A stretch of DNA of 64,000 nt from Halomonas sp. M4R1S46 (GTDB lineage: Bacteria > Pseudomonadota > Gammaproteobacteria > Pseudomonadales > Halomonadaceae), in NCBI RefSeq assembly GCF_025725685.1, contig NZ_CP107008.1, positions 2,604,001 through 2,668,000 of the forward strand, read 5' to 3'. Shown here in pieces: positions 34,493-43,904 of this stretch. The notes beneath the pieces were generated by a model, which searched no databases, had not been told where the DNA came from, and worked only from the letters and a program-made list of their open reading frames with translations. Every line of letters starts with the position of its first letter. Position 1 is the stretch's first letter. The position numbers and the translations under genes are program-made.

Positions 34493-35845
34493 ATGACCGA
34501 GACGACCGAGACGCTGGAACACCGCCTGTCGCGCATTCACCTGGCCCTCGAACAAGAGCACCTGGAGAGGGTCGACGATGTCATCGCCGACCTGGAACCC
34601 GCGGAGGTCGCCCTGCTGCTGGAGTCGCTGCCGCCCAGCGAGCGGATCCGGCTCTGGGAGCGCGTCCCCCAGGAAGTCGACGGCGAGGTGCTGCTGCATG
34701 TCCATGACGAGGTCCGCAGCACCCTCATCGACGACATGGACCATGCCGAGATCGTCGCGGCCACCTCGGGACTCGACACCACCGACCTCGCCGAGATCTT
34801 CGAGGACCTGCCCCAGCAGGTCGCCGAGGACATGCTGCGCTCCATGGACGAGCTGCAGCGCATCCGGCTGCGGGAGACCCTGGCCTTCGAGGAGGACTCG
34901 GCCGGGCGCCTGATGCGCACCGACACCATCGCCGTGCGGGCCGACGTCAGCCTGGAGACGGTACAGCGCTTCCTGCGCTGGAGGGAGGCCGTCCCGGACA
35001 ACACTCACTCGCTGATGGTGGTCGACCGCAACGGCCTGTTCATGGGCGTGCTGTCGCTGGCGAGGCTGGTGGCCAACGACCCCGAGCAGGCAGTGGCCGA
35101 CCTGATGGACCCGGAGGTGGACAGCATCCAGGTGGCCATGAAGTCACGGGACGTGGCCACTCTCTTCCAGACCCACGACCTGGTCTCGGCACCGGTGGTC
35201 GACGACCAGGGTCTGCTGCTCGGCCGCATCGTCATCGATGACATCGTCGACGTGATTCGCGAGCACTCCGAGCAGGCACTGATGAACATGGCGGGCCTCG
35301 ACGAGGAGGAGGATCTCTTCGCCCCGGTTCTGCCCAGCGCCAAGCGCCGGGCGGTGTGGCTCGGCATCAACCTGCTCACGGCCTTCCTGGCCGCCTGGGT
35401 GATCGGGCGCTTCGAGGATGCCCTCGACCAGTTGGTGGCCCTGGCGGTGCTGATGCCGATCGTCGCCAGCATGGGGGGCATCGCCGGCAGCCAGACCCTG
35501 ACCCTGGCCATCCGTGGCCTGGCGCTGGGTCAGATCAGTCGCACCAACAGCAACTGGCTGCTGCGCAAGGAAGTCGGCATCGCCGCCCTGAATGGCCTGC
35601 TGTGGGCCCTGGTGGTGGCCGTCCTGGCGGTGCTCTGGTTCGGCAACCTCGGCATCGGCGTGATCATCGCCGTGGCCCTGGTGATCAACATGCTCGCCGC
35701 CGGCGTGGCCGGCATCGTCATCCCGCTGCTGCTCAAGCGGGTGGGCATCGATCCGGCCCTGTCGGGCTCGGTGGTGCTGACCACGGTCACCGACGTGGTG
35801 GGCTTCATGTCCTTTCTGGGCCTCGCCACGCTCTTCCTGCTGTAA
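34493..35845 (+). CDS. mgtE: Magnesium transporter MgtE
   Basis: 450 residues, the standard MgtE length, from the ATG at 34493 (AGGGAG upstream). An acidic N domain (about 10-125), a CBS pair (about 130-255, with the LMRTDTIAVRADVSLETVQR start), and five C-terminal membrane helices with the pore segment MPIVASMGGIAGSQTLTLAI. The cytosolic domains sense Mg2+ and close the channel when it is high. Divergent from pyrD; ends in a strong terminator. Confidence 0.94.
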   Translation: MTETTETLEHRLSRIHLALEQEHLERVDDVIADLEPAEVALLLESLPPSERIRLWERVPQEVDGEVLLHVHDEVRSTLIDDMDHAEIVAATSGLDTTDLAEIFEDLPQQVAEDMLRSMDELQRIRLRETLAFEEDSAGRLMRTDTIAVRADVSLETVQRFLRWREAVPDNTHSLMVVDRNGLFMGVLSLARLVANDPEQAVADLMDPEVDSIQVAMKSRDVATLFQTHDLVSAPVVDDQGLLLGRIVIDDIVDVIREHSEQALMNMAGLDEEEDLFAPVLPSAKRRAVWLGINLLTAFLAAWVIGRFEDALDQLVALAVLMPIVASMGGIAGSQTLTLAIRGLALGQISRTNSNWLLRKEVGIAALNGLLWALVVAVLAVLWFGNLGIGVIIAVALVINMLAAGVAGIVIPLLLKRVGIDPALSGSVVLTTVTDVVGFMSFLGLATLFLL

Positions 35846-35870
35846 CCCGTCCCCGCCCATACCGGCCACG

Positions 35871-35907
35871 AACGCGAACCCCCGCCAGATGGCGGGGGTT
35901 CGCGTTT
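35871..35907. terminator. Bidirectional terminator between mgtE and the glutamate dehydrogenase gene
   Basis: A perfect 16-bp stem (35871-35886 with 35891-35906, loop AGAT) lies between two convergent genes. TTT follows on the plus strand, and the minus strand also runs out of the stem into GTTCG. It probably serves both. Confidence 0.85.
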
Positions 35908-35948
35908 CAGGCCCCGCACGGAGCGGGACTCGGGGAGGCCGGAGCGGA

Positions 35949-38900
35949 CTAAGCCTCGCTTTTGCTCTCGGCCAGGTCCACCAGTTCGCGGACCGCGACG
36001 GCAAACAGCGGGAAGCCTCCCTGGCTGCCGCCGCCCACCTCGTCGATCAGGCGGCACCAGCGCTGGTGCATGCCCTCATGGAGCGACAGCCAGCGCTCGA
36101 CGCGCTCGGCGGTGTCGCGAGGCCCATCCTCCATGCCGAGCACGCTGGCCGTCAGCGCGAGCTGCTGGCGCTCGATGTCGTCACGGAAGGTCTCCCGGGC
36201 CTTGGCCTGCCAGCTGTCCGCGACATCGAGACGGGTGACCTGCTGCAGGATCCACGGCAGCTCGAGACGCGCGCCGACCTCGTAGAAGATCTCGGCGACC
36301 CGCTGGGGCTTGTCGCCGGTCTGCCGGGCGGTGTGGATGATGCCCAGGGCCGCATAGAGGCTGTTGGCCGCGGCCACGGTGCTGGCCAGGGCTTCGGGCA
36401 CGCCGGCCTCGACCAGCTCGTCGCGGCGCTGCTGCCACTGGGTATGCTCCTCGCCGCGCAGCCGCTTGCCGATGTTCTCCTGCAACTGAGCCAGGCGCGG
36501 GGCGAAGTAGTCGATGGCGTCCCGGGTGGTCATGCCGGTGCGCTGACGCAGGAACCAGCGGGTGGCGCGGCGCAGCATGCGCATCAGGTCGAGCATCATC
36601 GAGTACTGCACCTGGCTCGGCACCTGGTTGTCCAGCGCCTCGACCTGCTCCCAGGTACGCGCCAGCTGGAAGCTGTCCCGGGCGATGACATAGGCTCGCG
36701 CGATGTCCGCCCGGCCGGCGCCGGTGGAGTCGATCAGGCGGCGCACGAAGACCACCCCCATGTGGTCGATCATGTCGTTGGCCACCTGGGTCGCCACGAT
36801 CTCACGCTTCAGGCGGTGCCCGTACATCTCGTCGCGGTAGCGCTCCACCAGCACCGCGGGGAAGACATGCTCCACGTAACGCATGATGGTCGGGTCATCC
36901 GGCACGTCGGAGATGATCAGGTCGCCCTTGAGCACGCTCTTGGCATAGGAGATCAGCACCGCGAGTTCCGGCAGAGTCATGCCCTGGTGGTGATGGGTCC
37001 GCTCGAGCAGCTCCTCGTCGCTGGGCAGGAATTCCAGTTCGCGGTCGATCTGGCCGGCGGCCTCCAACTCGCTGATGAAGCGGCGGAAGGGGCCGATGCC
37101 CTGCCGGGAGAGCAGCTCGGCGAGGTCCAGGGCCTGGGTCTGGCGATAGTTGTCCCGCAGCACCAGGCCGGAGACCTCCTCGGTCATCTCGGCGAGCAAC
37201 TGGTTGCGCTGCTTCTCGGTCATGTCGCCCCGAGCCACCACCTCGTCGATGAGGATCTTGATGTTGACCTCGTGGTCGGAGCAGTTGACGCCGCCGGCGT
37301 TGTCGATGAAGTCGGTGTTGACGCGTACGCCCTTGGCGGCGGCCTCCATCCGGCCACGCTGGGTCAGGCCGAGGTTGCCGCCCTCGCCGACCACGCGGCA
37401 GTTGAGATCCCGCCCGTCGATGCGCAGGGCATCATTGGCCTTGTCGCCGACCTGGGTATCGGTCTCCTCGCTGCTCTTGACGTAGGTACCGATCCCGCCG
37501 TTCCAGATCAGGTCGACCCGGGAGACCAGCATGGCGCGAATCAGCTCGTTGGGCGAGAGCCTGTCCTCGCGGATGTCGAAGGCCTGCTTCATCTGCGGCG
37601 TGATACGGATCGACTTGGCACTGCGCGGAAAGACGCCGCCGCCCTCGGAGATCAGCGAGGTGTCGTAGTCCTCCCAGCTGGAGCGCGGCATCGCGAACAG
37701 GCGCTGGCGTTCGGCGAAGCTGGCGGCGGGGTCCGGGGTGGGGTCGACGAAGATGTGCAGGTGGTTGAAGGCCCCCACCAGGCGGATCCGGTCGGAGAGC
37801 AACATGCCGTTACCGAAGACGTCGCCGGCCATGTCGCCGATACCCAGCACGCTGAACTCATCCTGCTGGGTGTTCACGCCGAGGCCACGGAAGTGGCGCT
37901 TGACCGACTCCCAGGCGCCCTTGGCAGTGATACCCATCTTCTTGTGGTCATAGCCGTTGGCCCCGCCGGAGGCGAAGGCGTCCCCGAGCCAGTGACCGTA
38001 CTCGGCGGAGATCTCGTTGGCGATGTCGGAGAAGGTCGCGGTGCCCTTGTCCGCGGCCACGACCAGGTAGATGTCGTTGTCGTCGTGGCGGACCACGTCG
38101 CGGGGCGGCACCACCTCGCCCCCCTCGAGGTTGTCGGTGACATCGAGCAGGGCGCGGATGAAGGTCTTGTAGCAGGCGATGGCCTCCTGCTGCAGGGCAT
38201 CGCGACCGCCCCCCTCCGGCAGGCGCTTGCAGACGAAGCCACCCTTGGCGCCCACCGGCACGATCACCGCGTTCTTGACCTGCTGGGCCTTGACCAGGCC
38301 GAGCACCTCGGTACGGAAGTCCTCTTGACGGTCCGACCAGCGCAGCCCCCCGCGGGCCACCTTGCCGCCCCGCAGGTGCACGCCCTCCACCCGCGGCGAG
38401 CAGACGAAGATCTCGTAGGCGGGACGCGGCTTGGGCATGCCGGAGACCCGCGAGGGCTCCATCTTGATGGCGATGTAGTCCTTGAAGCGCCCGTCGTCGG
38501 CCTTCTGGTAGTAGTTGGTGCGCAGCGTCGCCTGGATCAGTTCCATGTAGCGGCGCAGCAGCTGGTCGTCGTTGAGGCTCGGGACCTCGTCCAGAAGCGC
38601 CAGGATGCGCGCCTCGCACTCGGTGATCTCGCTGGGCTCGGGACGGTCGGCGGGATCGAAGCGCAGCTCGAACAGCGTCACCAGCTCCCGGGTGATCTCG
38701 GGATGGTTGACCAGGGTGGTGGCGATGTAGTCCTGGGACATGCCGAAGCGGATCTGCTTGAGGTAGCGGGCATAGGCCCGCAGCATCGCCACTTCCCGCC
38801 AGTCCAGGTTGGCGCCGATGATCAGCCGGTTGAAGGCATCGTTGTCGGCCTCACCGGTCCAGATGCGCTGGAAGGCGTCGATGAACGGCTCGCGCATCTC

Positions 38901-40790
38901 CTGGAGGTTCACCTCGACGCTGGTGTGGTGCTCCAGGGTGAAGTCATGGATCCAGTAGGAGCGATCGGTGGCCTGGACCTCGTAGGGGCGCTCGCCGAGC
39001 ACCCGCAGCCCGAGGTTCTCCATCATCGGCAGCACGTCGGAGAGCGGAATCGGCGCGTCGGCATGGAAGAGCTTGAGGTTGACCCCGCTGCCCTCCTCCT
39101 CGATCAACCGGTACAGCGACAGCGCCAGGGACGTGCCGTCGTCGAGCTCGCCGATATGCTGCAGGTCATAGACCGCGGTGCGGGCGCTGAAGTCATCGCG
39201 GTAGCTGGCCGGGAAGGCATCGCGGAAGCGGCTCATCAGCAGGTTGGCCTGCTCCTCGCCGAACCCTTCGATGGAGGCGTTGAGCAGGTCGTCGCGCCAG
39301 TTACGGGCCAGCTTGACCAGCTTGTCTTCCAGGCGCTTGATGTCGTAGTCCACCGGTCGCTGGTCGTTGAAGCGCAGGATGAACTGGATCCGCGCGAGCA
39401 CCGACTCCGACAGGTAGGTGTTGAAGTCGCCGAAGGTGGCGTCGAGCTCCTCGCACAGCAGCTCCTGGAGACGCAGGCGCAGCTCGGTGGAGAACACGTC
39501 CCGGGGCACGAACACCAGGCAGGAATAGAACTTGCCGAAGCGGTCCTCGCGGATGAACAGCCGGACCCGGCGACGCTCGCGGATATCGAGGATGCCCAGC
39601 GCCGTCTGGGTCAGCTCGTCGATGTCGATCTGGAAGAGGTCGTCGCGGGGATAGACCTCGAGGATCTGCAACAGCTGCTTGCCGTTGTGCCCCTTCGGGT
39701 TGAAGCCGGAGATCTCCATCACCGACTGGAGCTTGCGCCTCAGGATCGGTACGTTGCGCGGCGACTCGTTGTAGACGGTGGAGGTGAACAGGCCCAGGAA
39801 GCGCCGCTCACCGATCACGTTGCCGTGCTCGTCGTAGCGGTCGACGGAGATGTAGTCGGGGTAGGTCGGTCGGTGGATCCGGGCGTGGTGGGCACTCTTG
39901 GCGAAGGACAAAAGCTGGGGCACCAGCACGAACTGGTCGCCATCGACGCCCAGGTCGGTGCGGATCCGCTCGCGGTAGCGGGGCTGGTCGAGGCGGAACA
40001 CGCCGAGCTCACTGCCGGGCACCTTGTCGAGGCGCTGGCGAGTGCCGTCCTCCTGGACCTCGTACTCGTCATAGCCGAGGAAGGTGAAGTTGTCCTCGAG
40101 CAGCCAGTTCAGGAAGGCGATGGCCTCGGAATGGTCCTCGGGGTCGACCTGCTCGGGCCGGCTTGCCTCGAGCTCGGCGATGGCCGCCCGGGCCTGCTCG
40201 CACATGGGCTCGAAGTCGCGGACGGCGGTGCGCACGTCGCGCAACACTTCCTGCAGGCTGGCCTCGATATCCTCCAGCTCGGCCGGGTCGGAGTGGCGAT
40301 CCACCTCGATGGCAATCAGCGACTCCCGTGCCGCGGGCGCCCCGGCGTCCTTCGTCCCCGCCACGGCCTTGAGGCAATACGCCTGGTCGCGCTCCACGGC
40401 CAGCACGGAATTGTGGATGGCATGCACGGTCATGCCGCGACGGTTGAGTTCCACCCGCACCGAGTCGACCAAAAACGGCATGTCCTCGTGGAGCACGGCG
40501 ACGAAGGTGTGGGTCGACTGCCAGCCATGCTCCTCGAAGTCCGGGTTGAAGACCCGCACCTTGGGCGCCTCGGGCTCGAGCTGCTGGATGAAGTGCCACA
40601 CCGACAGGGTCGCCCCATAGAGATCGTCCAGCCGTCGGTCGGCGAGATCCTCCACCGGCACATTGGCGTAGAAGAGCCGAGCGAAGGCGTCGACCGCCGC
40701 GGCCTTGTCCTTGTCCAGACGGCTTTGTAGCCGTTCCGTGAGCTGCTTGAGCAGATCCTGACGGGTCTCCTCGTGTGCGACTTGTAGCAT
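35949..40790 (-). CDS. gdhB: NAD-specific glutamate dehydrogenase, large (about 180 kDa) class
   Basis: 1613 residues, the usual size of the L-GDH180 class. Long N-terminal ACT-like regulatory regions (about 1-700) precede the catalytic core with KVARGGLRWSDRQEDFRTEV and QQVKNAVIVPVGAKGGFV, then the NAD domain (GIGDMAGDVFGNGMLL). A C-terminal domain of about 300 residues follows. It deaminates glutamate to 2-oxoglutarate for catabolism. GAGGT precedes the ATG. Monocistronic, ending in the shared terminator. Confidence 0.95.
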   Translation of the reverse strand: MLQVAHEETRQDLLKQLTERLQSRLDKDKAAAVDAFARLFYANVPVEDLADRRLDDLYGATLSVWHFIQQLEPEAPKVRVFNPDFEEHGWQSTHTFVAVLHEDMPFLVDSVRVELNRRGMTVHAIHNSVLAVERDQAYCLKAVAGTKDAGAPAARESLIAIEVDRHSDPAELEDIEASLQEVLRDVRTAVRDFEPMCEQARAAIAELEASRPEQVDPEDHSEAIAFLNWLLEDNFTFLGYDEYEVQEDGTRQRLDKVPGSELGVFRLDQPRYRERIRTDLGVDGDQFVLVPQLLSFAKSAHHARIHRPTYPDYISVDRYDEHGNVIGERRFLGLFTSTVYNESPRNVPILRRKLQSVMEISGFNPKGHNGKQLLQILEVYPRDDLFQIDIDELTQTALGILDIRERRRVRLFIREDRFGKFYSCLVFVPRDVFSTELRLRLQELLCEELDATFGDFNTYLSESVLARIQFILRFNDQRPVDYDIKRLEDKLVKLARNWRDDLLNASIEGFGEEQANLLMSRFRDAFPASYRDDFSARTAVYDLQHIGELDDGTSLALSLYRLIEEEGSGVNLKLFHADAPIPLSDVLPMMENLGLRVLGERPYEVQATDRSYWIHDFTLEHHTSVEVNLQEMREPFIDAFQRIWTGEADNDAFNRLIIGANLDWREVAMLRAYARYLKQIRFGMSQDYIATTLVNHPEITRELVTLFELRFDPADRPEPSEITECEARILALLDEVPSLNDDQLLRRYMELIQATLRTNYYQKADDGRFKDYIAIKMEPSRVSGMPKPRPAYEIFVCSPRVEGVHLRGGKVARGGLRWSDRQEDFRTEVLGLVKAQQVKNAVIVPVGAKGGFVCKRLPEGGGRDALQQEAIACYKTFIRALLDVTDNLEGGEVVPPRDVVRHDDNDIYLVVAADKGTATFSDIANEISAEYGHWLGDAFASGGANGYDHKKMGITAKGAWESVKRHFRGLGVNTQQDEFSVLGIGDMAGDVFGNGMLLSDRIRLVGAFNHLHIFVDPTPDPAASFAERQRLFAMPRSSWEDYDTSLISEGGGVFPRSAKSIRITPQMKQAFDIREDRLSPNELIRAMLVSRVDLIWNGGIGTYVKSSEETDTQVGDKANDALRIDGRDLNCRVVGEGGNLGLTQRGRMEAAAKGVRVNTDFIDNAGGVNCSDHEVNIKILIDEVVARGDMTEKQRNQLLAEMTEEVSGLVLRDNYRQTQALDLAELLSRQGIGPFRRFISELEAAGQIDRELEFLPSDEELLERTHHHQGMTLPELAVLISYAKSVLKGDLIISDVPDDPTIMRYVEHVFPAVLVERYRDEMYGHRLKREIVATQVANDMIDHMGVVFVRRLIDSTGAGRADIARAYVIARDSFQLARTWEQVEALDNQVPSQVQYSMMLDLMRMLRRATRWFLRQRTGMTTRDAIDYFAPRLAQLQENIGKRLRGEEHTQWQQRRDELVEAGVPEALASTVAAANSLYAALGIIHTARQTGDKPQRVAEIFYEVGARLELPWILQQVTRLDVADSWQAKARETFRDDIERQQLALTASVLGMEDGPRDTAERVERWLSLHEGMHQRWCRLIDEVGGGSQGGFPLFAVAVRELVDLAESKSEA

Positions 40791-40984
40791 CCATCACCTC
40801 GACTGCCAGCGGCCGCGAAACGCGGCCGGGATCACTTGACGTTGGGAAACGGGCCTTCCACCCCATGGGTCAAGAGCTTACGTCAATCCCTGCGCCATCC
40901 CTAACGACATGCCGCTTTGCTCATGGTGCATGTCTGTTGCGCATCGCGCCTTGACAAGGCCGGTGCAACCCGTCATGACCGTTA

Positions 40985-42091
40985 TCAGTCCCGTTTGGTC
41001 AGCAGCACCCCGCACTCGCAGTGGTGGGTCCAGGGAAACTGGTCGAACAGGGCGAACCGTTGCACCTCATGGGTTCGGGTCAGGGTCTCCAGGTTGTGCG
41101 CCAATGTCTCCGGGTTGCACGAAATATAGACAATCCGCTCGTACTCACTGAGTTGGCGGCAGCTGGCATCGTCCAGCCCGGCCCGGGGCGGATCCACCAG
41201 CACCGTGGAGAAATCGTAGTCGTCGAGGCCCATCTCCGCGACTCGCCGCCCGCCCTTCTCGCCGCGAAGGGCCTGGGCGAACTCCTCGGCGGACATGCGA
41301 CCCACCTCGGCATTGGCGATGCCGTTGGCCGCCAGGTTCTCCCTGGCGCTGGCCACCGAGGTCCGCGAGATCTCGGTGGCCAGCACCCGGCGGAAGTTCT
41401 CGGCCAGTGCGACGGTGAAGTTGCCGTTGCCGCAATACAGCTCCACCAGGTCGCGGTCACCGCTGCCGGCGGTGACGTCCCGCGCCCAGGACAGCATGGA
41501 CCGGCAGATCTCGGCGTTGGGCTGGGTGAAGCTGTTCTCCACCTGCTGGTAGGCGAACTCGCGACCGTCGACGGCCAGGCGCTCCCACACGTGGTCCCGG
41601 GTCAGCACCCGACGCTGCTTGCGGGCCCGACCGATGATCATGATGTCCAGCGCCCGCTCCAGGGCACGCGCCTCGGCCTCCCAGGCCTCGTCGAGCTGGC
41701 GATGATAGATCAGGGTGACCAGCGCCTCGCCGGACAGGGTGGTGAGGAACTCGACCTGGAAGAGCCGGTGGCGCAGCACGGGCGTGTCGCGCAGGGCCTC
41801 GCGCAGCCGAGGCATCAAGGTGTTGATGCGTCGGCTGGCCACCGGGAAGTCGTCCAACCTGACCACCGTCTTCTGCTTGGGGTCCGCCGGGTCGACCTCG
41901 AACATCGCATAGAAGAGGTCATCGCCTTCGTGCCACAGGCGGAACTCGCAGCGCTGCCGGTAGTGGCTGGCCGGCGAAGGATAGACCTCCAGCGGCGGGG
42001 GCGAGAAGCGGGCGAAGTCCGCGGTCAAGCGCTCGCGCTTGGCCGCGAGCTGGTCGTCATAGCGGTCGGGATCGACAACGGGGATGGCCAC
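40985..42091 (-). CDS. trmA: tRNA (uracil-5-)-methyltransferase TrmA
   Basis: 368 residues from a GTG at 42091 preceded by CAGGAG; E. coli TrmA is 366. SAM site VELYCGNGNFTVALAENFRR, catalytic nucleophile in YISCNPETL and the base Glu near the end. LVDPPRAGLDD is the motif IV loop. Makes m5U54 (ribothymidine) in the tRNA T loop. It follows murI by 56 bases on the minus strand. Confidence 0.94.
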   Translation of the reverse strand: MAIPVVDPDRYDDQLAAKRERLTADFARFSPPPLEVYPSPASHYRQRCEFRLWHEGDDLFYAMFEVDPADPKQKTVVRLDDFPVASRRINTLMPRLREALRDTPVLRHRLFQVEFLTTLSGEALVTLIYHRQLDEAWEAEARALERALDIMIIGRARKQRRVLTRDHVWERLAVDGREFAYQQVENSFTQPNAEICRSMLSWARDVTAGSGDRDLVELYCGNGNFTVALAENFRRVLATEISRTSVASARENLAANGIANAEVGRMSAEEFAQALRGEKGGRRVAEMGLDDYDFSTVLVDPPRAGLDDASCRQLSEYERIVYISCNPETLAHNLETLTRTHEVQRFALFDQFPWTHHCECGVLLTKRD

Positions 42092-42147
42092 GGCGGCTCC
42101 TGAATGGTGATCGAAAGGAAAAGGCAAGGGAACGTGGCCCGAGGCGC

Positions 42148-42924
42148 TCAGGCCAGGGCGAGCCGGCGACTGTCGACGAAGCCGAAGCCGGCGAGCCCGC
42201 GCGCCAGGGCCGGCGACGGCGCGGTCATCCAGCCGACCTCCCGCGCCGGGCGGCGCTGGGGGTCGACGACGACCTGCCCGGTGCGCCGGGCGATGGCATC
42301 GCCGGAATCCACCCAGCGCAGCGGCCGGGGAGCGGCCTCGGCGAGCCGGTCCCGCAGCAGCGGGAAGTGAGTGCACCCCAGCACCAGGGTATCGAGGTCG
42401 GGCAGTGCCTCGAGCGGCGCCAGCACGCGTCGCAGCCGGGCGAGGTCGGGTGTCTCGCCGAGCACCAGGCGCTCGGCCTCGCCCACCAGGGGGTCGGCGG
42501 CGAGGCGTGTGACGCGGCAATCCCGGGCGAAGTCCTCGATCAGCCGCAGGGTGTAGGGGCGCGCCACGGTGGCACTGGTCGCCAGCAGGCCGATATGGCG
42601 GCTCTCGCTCAGCCCCGCGGCCGGCTTGATCGCCGGCACGGTCCCCACCACCGGCACCGACAGGCTGGCGCGCAGCGCCTCGAGGGCCAGGGTGCTGGCG
42701 GTATTGCAGGCCACCACCAGGCCGCTGCAGCCACTGGCGGCCACCGCCGCCCGGCAGACCCTCAGGATGCGGGCCACCAGCCAGTCGTCCTCGCGGACGC
42801 CATAAGGCAGCATGGCGTTGTCACAGGCATAGGCAAGGGCCACCTCCGGCAGCCGTCGGCGCAGCGCCGCGACCACCGAGAGCCCGCCCACTCCGGAATC
42901 GAAGACCAGGATCGGCCCCGCCAT
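42148..42924 (-). CDS. murI: Glutamate racemase
   Basis: 258 residues from the ATG at 42924. Opening VFDSGVGGLSVVAALRRRLP, catalytic Cys in VVACNTAST and the second in LVLGCTHFPLL, with ACDNAMLPYG between. It supplies D-glutamate for peptidoglycan. Organised with trmA downstream, an order seen in other gammaproteobacteria. Upstream 42925-43156 holds nothing I can support. Confidence 0.94.
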   Translation of the reverse strand: MAGPILVFDSGVGGLSVVAALRRRLPEVALAYACDNAMLPYGVREDDWLVARILRVCRAAVAASGCSGLVVACNTASTLALEALRASLSVPVVGTVPAIKPAAGLSESRHIGLLATSATVARPYTLRLIEDFARDCRVTRLAADPLVGEAERLVLGETPDLARLRRVLAPLEALPDLDTLVLGCTHFPLLRDRLAEAAPRPLRWVDSGDAIARRTGQVVVDPQRRPAREVGWMTAPSPALARGLAGFGFVDSRRLALA

Positions 42925-43156
42925 CAGCCCATCCCCGACAGGCCGGTCGCCCACCACCGCGGCGCCCGGCAGGGCACGGTCGGCAAGGCAATGGCAAGGG
43001 AGGTGTCCGGCATAGTGTCAGGCCCCGTCACAGGATGCGGGGCATTCTACCTCAGCCGGGCGCGGACTCGAAGGTGCATGGCGTCATCCGACGCCCGGAC
43101 GGTCCCGCCGAACCGCCCGGGGCGATGGCGTGGTCCGTCGGGTGGGATGGCACCCC

Positions 43157-43708
43157 TCAGGTCGCGGGCTCGGGCGCGTCACGCAGTTCGGCGTAGAGTT
43201 CCGGGTAGGCTTCCTGCAGGCGCTCCAGCTTCTCGGCGGCACCCTCGGGCAAGGACTCGGCGAGGGTCTCGAGGTCGCCGTCCTGGAAATATTCACCGAT
43301 CATCGGGAAGAGCAGCTCCCGCTCGTCGCGCAGGTAGGCGCGGTGCGCCTCCACGTAGTCCCTGAGATCGTCGGCGAAGCGGTCCATGGGGATCACCGCA
43401 TCCATCAGGATCATGTCGAGGTCATCGGACAGGCGCTTGAGCTGGGCCTTGAGCGCCCGATAATCCTTAGCAAGCCGCGCGGTCACCGCCTCGGATTCGG
43501 GGGCCACCTGCTTCAGCCGCTCGGTGCAGACCTTCTCCAGGGGCTGGGTGAACCCTTCCTGGTAGTCGAGAATGTAGTCCACGACTTCGCGTACCAGCTG
43601 GAAATTCGGCCGTTCACCGGCCGCCAGGGTCTTCTGCTTGAGCTGCAGAACGTGCAATATGCGGGCCATATTGGCATGATCCTGGCGCAGTTGATTCAGC
43701 ATGGGCAT
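43157..43708 (-). CDS. Hemerythrin-like cation-binding protein
   Basis: 183 residues from the ATG at 43708, preceded by GAGGAGG. A four-helix hemerythrin-type bundle: LNQLRQDHANMARILHVLQL with the first His, YILDYQEGFTQPLEKV with the acidic ligand, and YVEAHRAYLRDERELLFPMI with later His and Glu. The acid- and Leu-rich C terminus extends it. Likely a di-iron oxygen or NO-binding protein, but some of the usual His positions (FxHHxxE) are replaced by QEGF, so metal content is uncertain. Confidence 0.72.
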   Translation of the reverse strand: MPMLNQLRQDHANMARILHVLQLKQKTLAAGERPNFQLVREVVDYILDYQEGFTQPLEKVCTERLKQVAPESEAVTARLAKDYRALKAQLKRLSDDLDMILMDAVIPMDRFADDLRDYVEAHRAYLRDERELLFPMIGEYFQDGDLETLAESLPEGAAEKLERLQEAYPELYAELRDAPEPAT

Positions 43709-43904
43709 TGCGGAGGCCTCCTCTGTAATCAGGCACATGGACGCAAGGCACCTAGAATTCGACTCGCCTTGTCCCGAGGGGTTCCCGGTGATGCGCGATG
43801 GCGTTATCAAGCTAGCCTGCCAGCGGGATGTTTGCCCGCCGTCCATGGTCGAAAGTCCAGATTGGACGTATCCACTCTAGCAGCCGTCAGCGGAGGAGTC
43901 AGAA

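Noticed and set aside
35889..40730. A 1613-codon plus-strand frame opposite the glutamate dehydrogenase gene
   Set aside because: It mirrors the real gene almost exactly, lacks a ribosome site and has low-complexity Val/Leu/Ala/Gly/His composition; an effect of high-GC third positions.
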